Shown here: one piece after another, positions 24,963-36,867 of the stretch
Numbering within the stretch: the first letter of the stretch is position 1
How the letters are laid out: each line of letters begins with the position of its first letter
From: Rotaria sordida
Lineage: Eukaryota > Rotifera > Eurotatoria > Philodinida > Philodinidae
DNA length: 64,000 nucleotides
NCBI GenBank assembly: GCA_905250125.1
Contig: CAJNOL010000029.1
Location: 261,358 to 325,357 of the forward strand
Reading direction: 5' to 3'
Notes under the pieces: model-generated
Told to the model about the DNA's origin: nothing
Seen by the model: the letters and a program-made list of their open reading frames with translations, nothing else
Database searches by the model: none
Made by a program: the position numbers and the translations under genes

Positions 24963-27900
24963 TTAATCAAGTTCACCAATTGGTATATTTTTCATCCAAA
25001 GTTCATGCATAAATGTAAATAATGCTTCTGTAACTGATACTTTATATGGTGTTGGATTAAGATCACGTATATGATCTTTTCGTAATTGATTTAATTGGTC
25101 TTTAGCATATTCTCGAACATCTTTTAATGATGGTAATTGTTCTTTTATTTCTCCATCAGCCCAATATAATTTATATAAACTTTCAACTGATGTTGGTGTA
25201 ACATAAGCACGACGTTGATCAGAAAATGGATGTCGACTAAGAATTTTAACTGATGGTTGTGGTACTGGTTCATCATATTTTGTTAATAAATCACATAAAG
25301 CTTTTCCATCATGACCAAATATTCGATAAAGATTTTTTCGACCTGGTATTGTTACTTTTTCAATATCTTGACTAACTTTAATACGTGGTGAAGTATCAAG
25401 CTAAATAAATAATAAGAAAATTTTATCAAATAATAAAAAAAAACAAAAACAAAAACAAATAATTTCAATGAAAATTTTTACTTCAACTAATTTATAAACA
25501 CAACCAAGTGCTGGTTGTTTTTGACATGTAACTAAATGTGTACCAATACCAAATGTATCAATAGAATGTCCTTGTTTTTCTAATGATACTAATGTCTCTT
25601 CATTAATATCATTACTTGCAACAATATTAAAATCTTTAAAATAATCTATATTAAATTTTGTTGCTGCTTCTCGAAATTTTGCACGAACTTCTAACGATAA
25701 ATAAGCTAAATCACCTGAATCTAAACGTAAACCAACAGCTTGATATTTACATTCATGTAATGCACGTGCAACAGCTAAAAAATTTGGTAAACCCGATTTA
25801 AGTACTTCATATGTATCAACTAATGCTAAAAAATTTGTTGGAAATGCCAAAGCATATGATGTAAATGCAGCTAATTCTCCTTTATTTGTTTGTTCAGGAA
25901 GAATTTTAAGTATTGGACCAAGTTCATTTAAATATTTTAAACATAAATCAGCAAATGGACGACGTTCACCACTTTTGCGATCACATAATTCTCGTTCAGT
26001 TAAATCATCCATTGATTCATATGAACTAACATATGCATGAGCATGTGTACCTTTTATTGGTATTCCATATAGTTTACCAGCTAATACATTTGATGTACCA
26101 TCAAATCCACCTAAATAACAATATTTTGATGCACTTAAACCACCATCAGGACCTTGAGCACGACGTAAACCAAATTCAAGTAAAGCCTTTTCAGTTCCGA
26201 TTGCAGAACGAAATCTTGCAGCATTTGTTGCAACTAAACTTGCATAATTAACAAGTGTTAATAATGTTGTTTCAAGTAATTGTGTTTTAAGTATTGGACC
26301 TTCAATTCGAAGTAATGGTATACGAGGAAATACAACAGTACCTGGATAAATAAATAAATAAATATTATTTTCAATCTATTTTGTTTAATGAGAATAATAA
26401 TTATTCGTTTGTAATATCAAAAGCAAAAAAATTGAAATCATTAAATCATCAAATAGACAGAAAAATTCTTAAATCTATATCGAAAAAACTTCATTCTTGA
26501 AATTAAAGATTTCAGTATATATATATATTTAAAATTTTCGTATCTATTTGATAATTTAACAATTTTGGTTTCATATAACATTCTGTGAACTTTTGAACTC
26601 TAGTGATCATACATGCTGGTGATTATATAAGAACAAAAAAGCAATGAATTTAAGCTGCTAGGATAATTTATTATGAGATCATGCATTGCATGACATAATG
26701 AGTCTTAAAGTATTCTGAAAGAACATTGAAAGTGTGTGAGTGAGGACGAATGCAAATGTATGGATGAGGGTACATAAAACATTCTGACTCAAACCGACAT
26801 CCACACTCACATTCATAATTGTCCGATCATCGAATTTAAATGACTAAAAATTGATATGAACTAGCTTGAAATATCATTATTATCCTTATCATTTCTTCAA
26901 ATTTTTTTTTTGTGTTCTCATTGATATATAAGATAATTTTTTCTTGTATCAACAATAAAAAAAATATTAATTTAGTCTTTAGTTTGTGAATTTTCCTGGC
27001 TGTAATAAATATACGATGATGGTAATTCGTTTTTATGCATTATTTAGATACTTTTGTAATAAGTACTATTCAGGGCGAGGCGAACGGAGTGAAAATCGTT
27101 CGAATTGCGTTTTTGTTCTATTCACGTTGACCTGTGTAGACTTGTAATGCGTCAGCTGACAACACATTTGATATCGATTATCATAAATAAATAGTAACAA
27201 GCACCTTAGACTTTGGAATTTTATGAAGTGTACTCATATTTTTATCAGCTTTTTATTTTATTTTGATCGAATGAGTATTTTTATTCATATATTCTACTTG
27301 GTATGTTCTGTAATAAAATAGAAGTGAATGATAGTATTTTATATTAATGCACAGACAGCGACGAATGTCATAAAAAAAAACCGTCTATTATCTTGATATA
27401 TGTAAAAAATACAATATAAAATGAAGAGAATGATACTGTAAAAGTTGTTCAGACTACTATAACATGTGTCGATCTATATTCTAAGTTTCTTTAACTAAAT
27501 AATCATTGTTACTCGCTAAATCATCAGAAGAATTGTTGAATATGTAAATGAATTGTTTTTATATCAGTTTTTTATCATCATAGATTTTATAATCTCATAG
27601 TAATTATATTCGTTATTCTTATTCAATAACAAATACACTTCCGACTTGTCCACGCATCATTGAAGTATAAAAAAATTAAAAAAAAAACAAATATTTACCT
27701 TCTGGTACAGCATATATTTTAATATTATTCATATCAAGTTGAAGTAAATAATCATAATATTCTTGTTCAGTATAAGTTGGTAATACCGTACGAAGATAAT
27801 CAATATCAGTTGGATGAAATTTATAATCACGAATAAATTTAAGACATTCTTCAAGACCAGCAAATAATGTATATTCACCACCAAATGCTAAGATTTTAAA

Positions 27901-28979
27901 TAAAAATAGATTAAATAAATTTTTCGTATTGATTTTACTTACGATTTTTTCGAAAATATAAATCAAATGTTGCCATTTCTTGATGTTTATTTGCTTTCCA
28001 ATAAGCATATGCCATTGATATTTGATAAAGATCAGTTAATAGTGGTTGAACCACACTTGATTGTTCTGATGCTGTCATTAACGAAATTTTTTCACTGGTG
28101 ATTGAATTAAGAGATTCACGTTGTGATGAAGATGAACACTTGTCGATTTTTGACAATAATTGTTTGGCTACTGAATATGGCTCAGAATTTATTAAATATG
28201 GAGGTTTTATGTCGGTAGATGATGATGATTGATTATCTAAAAGACTAGAGAAAAAAAAAATGAATAATATTATTTCTAGAAATATATAAAAGAACTTATA
28301 AATTAACGATAAGCTTCCTTCTTCGTTGCATTCTATCTTACATACTATAAATTACAAGTATTAGATCAAAGTATTTTTGCTTATTATTAATATAGAATCA
28401 ATAAATCAATCTGAGAGCACAACCATACGCAAGATAACATTAATATGAGTTCAAAACTTTCATACCATCGCGAAATAACAACCCTAAAAACTTCCTTTTT
28501 ATATGCGTCATAGAATTATTATTTTTTTTCATTATTTCTTATACATTTCAAATCAATGAATAAATTATATATGGTACATTTGTTGGCTTTGCCGGAGGAC
28601 TTTCTGAATCATTTTTCAAAGAAAAAATGAACAATAATTTATGCTTATAGACAAATATTTACATACTACTAACTGTTCTTTCGCCGAAAGAAAATGCACA
28701 GAACAACAAATGACATCATCTGATAAGGCAATTCTAGAATGGCTAGGTATAATTTATATAGAATTTTATCATTTTTTGAAAAATATTTTTTGTTTTTTGT
28801 TTTTTATTTATTTATTATTAATCAATTATAATAAGCAATTGTAGCGATTAGTTTTATCTATTTAGCGACACAATAAAGATGTACAATGAGCAAATAATGA
28901 AAACTTAAATGCGTATAATAAAGCAAGAAAAAGTAAAAAGAACTTACGTATTCTCTTCAGAAGTATTGATAGTTGCCAT
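24963..28979 (-). CDS. NAPRT: Nicotinate phosphoribosyltransferase
   Basis: Five exons (28948-28979, 27943-28244, 27699-27887, 25482-26341, 24963-25400) join in frame to 606 residues. The enzyme converts nicotinate, PRPP and ATP to nicotinate mononucleotide, the first step of Preiss-Handler NAD synthesis in the cytosol. Visible family motifs: [15 protein letters not shown] near the start of the core, [25 protein letters not shown] (about 271-279, with the catalytic-type His), LDSGDL (about 381-386), [20 protein letters not shown] (about 439-447), and a C-terminal PIGELD. The core matches human NAPRT (538 residues); about 65 extra N-terminal residues are Ser-rich and not conserved. A downstream start at MTASEQSS is possible. 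The 1.36 kb third intron carries dispersed-repeat fragments. Confidence 0.95.
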
Positions 28980-29161
28980 TTTACAAACACGTGAAGATGC
29001 ACACATTTTTTTTTTAAATCTTTTTAAAATATGTCAAACAAGTTCTTTTCTTTTTTATAATCTTAGATATGTAATAAAACATGCACACTAAATGTCGACA
29101 CTCGTAGACTTTTCTGTTCTTTCGCAAACATTGAATAAAAAACTGACTGTTTACCACTTAC

Positions 29162-29927
29162 TTTATATTGTTTTTGTTTTCATATTGATGAGAATAATTT
29201 TGAAATAAATATTTTTCTCCGATATTATTTTTTCGTTTTTTCGTTTTGATAATATTATCAAGAATCGTCGGTGGTGGTAAAAAACATTTCTTTAATGGTT
29301 TATTTCTTAATGAAATTTCATTGACTGTTGTTGTTGTCGATACTTTTTCTCTTGAAGTGATTGTTTCTAGAAAGTAATTAGTTTTCATTTTCATAAATTA
29401 ATAAATATTCAACATATATAAAACATGTTAGTACATTTTAATAAGAATAATAAAAAGAAAAGAAGCATATATATTTTTATTTTGTAAAAAATATGAAGAA
29501 CGAATGTGATGATTTGCTGTTGATAAATATAATATCTATCTCTCAAGCTCATTTTATAAATTAATATATACTAATTAAATATGTATGTCAAATTTTTTCT
29601 TCGACTAAGAGTATAGCAAGAACCATTAGATACAATAAAAGATACACATATATGATAAAGTTGATAATTTATTAAGCAGAGAGATAAGTGCAAAATAGCA
29701 ATAAAAATGATTCGCTTTTTTTCTTTTAGTTACAGATGATTAGACAAGATCAGAATTTTATTTTATTTATTCTTACCAGAAAATCTACAAATGATCAATC
29801 AAAATCTAATATATATATATATATACATATACGTCATACTAACTAATCATATATAAAAAAAGAAAATCATGTTGATAATCTTACCATCTTCAATATTTTG
29901 ATTATCATTTTGTCTTAATGAGGCCAT
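29162..29927 (-). CDS. Possible alternative 5' exons of NAPRT (or separate small gene)
   Basis: Two candidate exons, 29885-29927 (MASLRQNDNQNIED) and 29162-29366 (starting ETITSREKVSTTTT, ending ENKNNIK), join in frame with good GT-AG sites. The second ends in phase 2 at GTAAGT, exactly the phase needed to enter the NAPRT exon at 28244. They could therefore be an alternative first part of NAPRT, bypassing the short exon at 28948-28979. The sequence is Lys/Thr-rich with no known domain. The first ATG lies about 145 bp downstream of the RPC7 stop. The exon structure is moderately supported; its link to NAPRT is inference. Confidence 0.4.
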
Positions 29928-30072
29928 TAATAATTACATAAATAAAAGACAATAGGACAAAACAAAAAGAAAAAAAGAATCTAGAAGTAAATAATAATAT
30001 CACATGAATGTATAAGACAAGATCGATCTCTTGACTTTTTTTTATTATTAAACAAATACAAAAAAACAAAAT

Positions 30073-31075
30073 TTATTCTATACCATCACCACCATCATCA
30101 TCAAAATCATCATCATCGCGATCACCTGGATCAAAATATGAATAAGTATAATCTGCTGCCTAAATAAAAAAAAACAAATTTTTGCTTTTTCTTTAGAAAT
30201 TAATTTTTTTGGTTTTATACTTCATCTTCATCCATATCTTCTTCTTCATTTGGTACATCACCATCAACTTCATTTTCATTATCTGTTAATTTCTTTTTTT
30301 CTGCATCTAAAGAAAAATAAAAAAAACCAAAAAAACAAATGTTTTTTTTTTTTTGATCAAATTTGGAAATTAAAAACCTTTCAATTTTCCTTCATTATCA
30401 TCATCATTTTCATTAACATCAGCATTATCATCTTTTTTTCCTTCTTCTTGTTCATCATCATCATCACCATCACCCATTGGTTTTTCTTCATACTAAAACA
30501 AAATTTTTATTTATTGAATAAAAAAAGAAAAATCTCACGTACTACATTAAGATCAATATTAAATCTTGTTTTTTTCTTGTTATTCTGTGTTATAATATTT
30601 TTTTTTAATAAATTTGGTTTAAATTTTGATGAATTTATATTAATGCGAGATGCTTGTTTTAATTCTCGAGGTAAAATAGACCATTCTAGAAGAATTAATT
30701 TATTATTTTATAAATAAAAAATAATTAATAAATTTTATTTAACCTTCTATCCATTTATTTAAAATGAAATTTTTTTCATGATCATCTTTTGTTGGATCAT
30801 GTAAAGTTCGAAAACTTGAATTAAAATTAAATTTTAATTTTAATTTATAATCATAATCATTTATTGGATTTTCAATTAATGAATGTGGTGTATTAAGTAA
30901 TTCCTTTGAAAATAATACTAAATAAATATACAATTGATCTTTTCTCATATAATTAATCAAAAATAATATATACCGGATATACAGGTGGTGGTTCATTTAC
31001 AGTAGCTGGTAAACTATCTTTAGCTAATTTTAATGTATCAATTGTAAATGATGCATGACCACGACCAGATGCCAT
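30073..31075 (-). CDS. POLR3G: RNA polymerase III subunit RPC7 (RPC31-like)
   Basis: Six exons (30974-31075, 30744-30903, 30543-30685, 30378-30492, 30221-30306, 30073-30159) join in frame to 230 residues; human POLR3G/POLR3GL are about 220. The N-terminus MASGRGHASFTIDTLKLA and PPPVYP match the conserved start of the family. The middle has EWSILPRELKQA, the W..LPRE signature, and the tail is strongly acidic (GDGDDDDEQEEG, EEEDMDEDE) ending YTYSYFDPGDRDDDDFDDDG, the typical Tyr-Phe/acidic C-terminus. The protein sits in the RPC3-RPC6-RPC7 subcomplex needed for Pol III initiation. The vertebrate G/GL split cannot be applied here. Exon 2 uses the internal acceptor TTTTCAAAG; the upstream TAG acceptor breaks the frame. 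Confidence 0.85.
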
Positions 31076-31920
31076 GTATGATGAAATACAATTCAATCAG
31101 AAAATTTTTTTTATGATAAGTAAATGAATTGATTAATTACACGAAGAAATGAAATACTTTGGAACAGGTTTTTTGTATATCATCAAATGAGAAAATCTAG
31201 ATTAACAGAGGGCACTAGTAATCAGAAAATATATTAAATCGGAAAAAAATTCTTCAACATAGTTTAAATGAGCCAACTATTGAGGAGATATTAGAACGAA
31301 GACTAATGCTGAGGCGGAATGGTGAGTAAGGATGTGAAAAGTAGGATTCGTTCTTCATTCACAGTAAGAATAACTCATTTTTGTCATGCTTAAATGTACT
31401 TCCTACAGAGAAGAAAATAGAGATTATATATATATATATTGCAGTATAGTGACAAAGTATCCACACAATAAAGAATTATGTTAACTATATTTAATCATTA
31501 TGTAACTAATGAGTGAACCGATTTAAGTGAGAATCTTATGAAGATGAGACAAAGTCTAGAATAACTCGTCCACTATGATCTTCCTTTTCACAATCTAATC
31601 AATAATATTAAAATTTTTACTAGTATCTAATGTATTATAAAATATTAGAACCTTTCGATGGACAAAGTTTCAGCTAAAAAATTTAGACAATTGGATTTTA
31701 TTCGACAAAATGAAGAGTTAAGAGAATAAAACTAAGAAAGTCTCATTTCAACAATTTTTTATCAATTGAAATCATTCATCTTTAATTCTCTTTTATGTAA
31801 TTATAAAAAGAAAAAAATTCCATGTAAACCTTTCTCACAATATCTCACGTATTATTTGAAAAATAAAAGAAAAACATAGATTATTCAACAAAAAACAAAA
31901 ACAATCCAAAAGGTAAATTT
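31076..31920. other. Intergenic, upstream of RPC7
   Basis: 5' flank of the RPC7 gene. It contains a TA microsatellite near 31423-31440 and otherwise A/T-rich sequence with no gene, inverted repeat or other structure I can define. Confidence 0.5.
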
Positions 31921-32567
31921 ACATCATTTTGTTTAAAAACTATTATTATTTGTACAATATTTGATATTAAATGTTCTTGGTCAGGTACACGTGATGAATT
32001 TAAAAATCATCTTTTAATATGTAATTACGAATGATTATGATCTGTACTTAGTCAATTTATTAATATAACTCAACAATTTAAAGAACAAATTCAAACTCTT
32101 ACAGATCATGTTAAAATTTTACAATTTACAGATAAATTTTAATTTAATATTTTATATATAGTTAATATATTTAGTTCATAATTCAACAAGTCGTTTAACA
32201 ATATTTAATAAACTTATTGAAATTAAAAATAGAATTAATTCTGAATTAATGCCTGAATAAATGATCATACGCTTGTGTGATTTTTAATGAAAAAGGAAAT
32301 TCTATGAAAATATGTTTAAGATATAAAGATATCGAAATATTTACATTAATTTCATTTGAAGCAACTTCAGCTTGACATAATAATCTTGCAATAAATGTTA
32401 TTGGACAACGAATTAAAAAAGATATATATTCAAAAAGAATTATTCTTCAATTTAATTTGAAAAATATTGATCAAATTAAATTTATTCCAATTAATGGAAT
32501 ACAACAACATACAGATATTCAATATGATGAAAAATATTTTGCTTTGACTTGGATCCTTTTAGGTTAA
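31921..32567 (+). pseudogene. Decayed TRAF-type zinc-finger gene
   Basis: The frame reads KCSWSGTRDEFKNHLLICNYE from 31969, a TRAF-type zinc-finger pattern (C-x-W-x-G-x3-F-x2-H-x4-C). It is then broken by two stop codons and continues VLSQFINITQQFKEQIQTL. Further on, after a stop and at least one frameshift, IEIKNRINSELMPE, FNEKGNSMKICLRYKDIEIF and HNNLAINVIGQRIKKD can be read, with a TGA inside (after EATSA) where Trp would fit. I see no introns. This looks like an old dead copy of a zinc-finger plus C-terminal-domain protein. Treating both halves as one gene is inference from spacing and strand. Confidence 0.5.
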
Positions 32568-34371
32568 TATGTCATTTGAAATTTCGGAGAAAAAAAAACT
32601 CGAAGCAAATATTGAAAATAAAACAAAAAAAAAACCTGACTTATTTGTAGATAAAAATTTTATCAAAAATATTCATGTAGTTGTTTGCATATGAGTCATT
32701 CTTGTTTCTTTTCCGATCCTATCACAGTCAAATCAAAGCTCTCGATTAGTCATATCTGCTTTCTAGTCACTGCAAGAATAATATAAGAATCCTATTTTAT
32801 TATTATAGTGCTTCCTAGTAATTATTTCTCTCTGGACATCTTATCAGAACATGTGAAAAATTTTGTAGAGCTTTGGATTCTAGATTAGCTTTGTATATTG
32901 ATTAACTGTTCGCCAGATACGGATATGATTAATTAAATATATAATCTGTTTCACTTTATTATCTATTATGACTCTACGAAATATATTCTATATATAATAA
33001 GGGAATACAAATGAATCTATGGTGAACTACACTAATAAATAATGATTCAATCTTATTTTGATAACATAATGTGATAAAAAAGTAATCGCATTAAAATGAT
33101 TAAATATATTATGATGAATTTTGATTTAATAGAATCGTCTAATGTATATTTCTTCATAGAAATAAGCTTCGATATCATTAAAAAATGTTTGATTTGTCAA
33201 AAAAAACTTTTATGATCAATTTTTTTTTGAAAAAAAAATCAAGAAAATTCAGACCACCGGTATACCAATCGATCTTTTATCGTTACCGTTTACAATTCTG
33301 GCATAAATCATTTCAAACGATAAAATATTGTGACGCAATTCATAGACTTTCGTTACATAGGAAAGTAAATCTATTTATCTAAGAACATTTTCTCTTGCAC
33401 TAACTATTAAATAATTGTGTTGCATGAAGATGACTCATAAATCTTCGAACGTATTAAATATTTTTGAATTTAATACTTCGTTCAAGTATGTACGTCGACA
33501 GTAACTTGAGATATTTCTTTTGTAATAATCGATAGAAGATTTTTTTCTGTATTTGTTTACCAATGAAAAAATTCATATAAACCTAACGAAAACAAAAAAA
33601 TTGTAACCTTGGTGACTATGAAAATGTATTCAAAAATATGTATTTTAACGAAGTGTCATGACTCATTTGACGTTAATCTCATTCTAATCGGATAATATAT
33701 ATCAAAGTTTGTTAAAATAAATATTTTTACCGTCAAAAGTATAACAATATTTTTTTTTCATTAAATGTAAGTTTTTACATACGTAACATCAAACTATTTT
33801 CTTAATCTAAAATAAGATAATACATAAGTTTACTACAGTATAAATTATATTGATAATCATACCAGTTTATAAAAAAATTAAAAAATTTAATCTCTGGATA
33901 CCATGAAACGTTTCTTTTTTAATGGGCCAAATCATCTGAATTTGATATAGTTCTACTTCAATGTACTATTTTCACTTAAGTCATCGCGTCCTCATCCTCA
34001 CGCAGTATTGTATGCATGTATGAAACACACCAATCAGTATAAAGATATAATTAAAGTAAAAATATACTTTATCATATTTTTCCAACATATATGATACTTT
34101 AATGATACATTTTGTATATGAAAGAGCTTGGACGAAGTGCGACCTCTAATGGATGTATCTGACCTATTTTTGTGAGGATGAAATAATTTCGAAATGGCAA
34201 CATGTTTAATAAAATATGGTCTAATGATTAGTTGCAAAAAAATAGGGCGTGGGAAGTAACAATTGGCAAAAAGCAAAAACTCCTCCGTTTAATTTGTTTT
34301 CTCGTTATCGGTGTTATCAAATTTTAGTACAAATACTTCTGTTTTGTTATATCTATATAATTGTCATAAAA
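32568..34371. other. Non-coding stretch upstream of UBE2J2
   Basis: About 1.8 kb, A/T-rich, no gene found. The last part (34249-34371) is open in frame with UBE2J2 but encodes no family sequence, so it is treated as 5' UTR/promoter. No repeat stands out. Confidence 0.5.
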
Positions 34372-35211
34372 ATGTCTATGAAATCAAATTCAGCATTTCA
34401 ACGTCTTCAAGCTGAATATCGTCGTTTAGCTAAAGATCCAATTGCATATTTGACAGCTCAACCATTATCATCAAATCTATTAGAATGGCGTTATGTTGTA
34501 CGAGGACCAAGTGATACACCATATGAAGGTGGAATTTATCAAGGAAAAATTGTTTTTCCTGTTGAATATCCTTATAAACCACCAAGTAACGATTTTTTTT
34601 TTGTTATTCCATTTATGTTTAATATTAATTGGCTGTTTAGGTATATATATGTTAACACCTAATGGAAGATTTAAAACTAATACAAGTTTATGTTTAACAA
34701 TAACATCATTTCATCCTGATTCATGGAATCCATCTTGGTAAATTTAATTTTTAAATAGAATAAAATTTTAAAAAAAGAAAAACAAAATATTCAATTTTTA
34801 TTTTTAAGGTCAATATCATCAATATTAAATGGATTTTTAAGTTTTATGTGTGATACAAGTGCAACATTTGGTAGTATAGAAAGTACATATGCACAAAAAA
34901 GAAAATTTGCATATGATTCATTAGCATTTAATATTCAAGATCCAATATTTTGTGAATTATTTCCTGATATAACTGATGAAATAAAAAAAATTTTAGATGA
35001 ACGAATTGCTAAATTATCAATAATAAATTCAAATTCTAATAATAATAATAATCAACAACAACAATCACTTATATCATCAACATCAAATAGTGATTCATCA
35101 TCAACATCATGGTTAAATAATTTTATTGGAAATTTAATGATTGTTGCCTTATTAGCTGTATTTGCTGTTGTTGTTCGATTTATTCTTAATTCTACTGCTG
35201 AAATACAATAA
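34372..35211 (+). CDS. UBE2J2: Ubiquitin-conjugating enzyme E2 J2 (ER tail-anchored)
   Basis: Three exons (34372-34585, 34641-34737, 34809-35211) join in frame to 237 residues (human 259). The UBC domain covers about 8-165: FQRLQAEYRRLAKDPIAYL, LEWRYVVRGPSDTPYEGG, YPYKPPSIYMLTPNGRF, then the active-site TNTSLCLTITSFHPDSWNP with Cys89. The classic HPN is replaced by the TPNG form usual for the J class. After an Asn/Gln/Ser linker, a C-terminal hydrophobic helix NLMIVALLAVFAVVVRFIL anchors the protein in the ER membrane. The family works in ER-associated degradation with membrane E3 ligases. I chose the ATG at 34372 by family start; the in-frame ATG at 34249 would add unrelated hydrophobic sequence. 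The NEK-like gene starts 156 bp downstream. Confidence 0.93.
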
Positions 35212-35367
35212 AAATTATCGAAAAAATTTAGTATAAAACATAAAAATTTATATTCATTTTCTTTTTCTCAATGTATAAATAAATAAAAATGAAAAGAAAA
35301 AACCAAATTATTTTTGTTTAATTCAATTAATGAATTTCTTTTTTTTTTTGTTCTTTTCTTTTAAGAT

Positions 35368-36867
35368 ATGAGTATTCAGCAGAATGTTCTTGGCCCATTA
35401 TCAGCTCAAGGTGTATCCGATCCATATGGAGCATTAAAAAATTTTGAGGTTATTAAAAAACTTGGTTATGGCCATTTTTCTGTTGTTTATTCTGCTCGAA
35501 ATCGTTTCAATAATGTTTATGTTGCTTTGAAAAAAGTTGAAGTAAGATTATTTTTCAAAAACAAAAAAAAAAAAACATAATGAAATTTTTTATTTGTTCA
35601 TCTTAGCTGAGTCAAATGGCTGATGCCAAAGCTATTGAAGATTGTAAACGTGAAATAAGTTTACTTCAAGTATGGATTTTTCTACCTTAAAAACGAAAAA
35701 GAAAAAAAACATTATTTACATTATTTTAGCAACTTAATCATCCAAATGTAATTAAATACATATCTCATTTTGTAGAAGAGAATGATTTATATATTGTTTT
35801 AGTAAGATTTTATTTATTTTCATAATAAGATTTAAAAAGAAAAATTTTTTTTATTGAAATTAATTTAGGAATTAGCTAGTGCAGGTGATTTAGCTCAAAT
35901 GATAAAACATTTTATTAAAACAAATAAAAGAATGACAGAAAAAACAATATGGAAATTTTTTCGACAAATTTGTAGTGGTCTTGAACATATGCATTCAAAA
36001 AGAATTATGCATCGAGGTATAAAAAAAAATCGAGCGTTTTTTCTTTCATTTCATTGAAAAATTTTTTTTCTTTGTTTTTTTTTTTCTGAAATAATAGATA
36101 TTAAACCAGCAAATATTTTTGTGAGTGCCGAAGGTATTGTTCGATTAGGTGATCTTGGATTAGGTTAGTTTAATTTCTTATTTAATTTTATTTCATTATG
36201 ATTTTATTGAAATTTTTATAAAAGGTCGTTTTTTTGGTTCAAAAACAAATTCAGCTCATTCAATGGTTGGAACACCGTAAGTTTTAATAATTAATCAAAT
36301 ATATAAATAATTATGTTGAAATCAATAATAGATATTATATGTCTCCAGAACGTATTCATGAACATGATCTTGGTTATGATTTTCGATCTGATATCTGGTC
36401 GCTTGGCTGTATTTTATACGAAGTAAAGATAAAGTTTTTCTTTATTAGGGATATTTTTTTTTTCGAATTGTCTGATTTTAGATGGCAGCACTACGTTCTC
36501 CATTTTATGGTGAAAATCTGAATCTCGTATTATTACGCAAAAAAATCTTATCACTTGACTATGCACCATTACCAGCAAATATATTTTCACATGAAGTTTG
36601 TATTTTCTTTCAATTATTTTATTTAATGTAAAAGCTTTATTTTGTGTTTTTTTTCTTCTTTTTAAATAGCTTCGTCATCTTGTTGCAAGATGTCTTGTAT
36701 TAGACCCTGAACAACGACCAGATATAACTGAAGTTAATCATATAGCTCAAGTTATGTATGCAAGATTTGTTGAACAAGCAAATACAGCTAATAATACTCC
36801 AACACCAACGCCAACATCACGTGATGATTCAGCTTGTGGAAGTATTACACCTGTTAATAATCGATAA
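35368..36867 (+). CDS. NEK7: NEK6/NEK7-type mitotic protein kinase
   Basis: Nine exons (35368-35541, 35607-35669, 35730-35801, 35869-36016, 36098-36163, 36225-36276, 36332-36422, 36482-36595, 36670-36867) join in frame to 325 residues (human NEK7 302, NEK6 313). The protein is almost all kinase domain: glycine loop [10 protein letters not shown] (32-41), Lys55 in VALKKVE, HRDIKPAN with catalytic Asp153, DLG instead of DFG (171-173), and activation segment [17 protein letters not shown] with Ser187 at the position phosphorylated by NEK9 in vertebrates. DLG, a short N-terminus and no C-terminal coiled coil point to NEK6/7, which act in spindle assembly. The C-terminal tail ([15 protein letters not shown]) is not conserved. 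The assignment between 6 and 7 is arbitrary, since the split is a vertebrate one. Confidence 0.93.

Noticed and set aside
24639..25022. 127-residue plus-strand open frame
   Set aside because: It overlaps the NAPRT end on the other strand and is Lys/Asn/Phe-rich from A/T-rich DNA, with no domain.
30250..30717. 155-residue plus-strand open frame
   Set aside because: It is antisense to four exons of the RPC7 gene and gives low-complexity Phe/Ile/Lys translation; the minus strand has a full frame-consistent gene.
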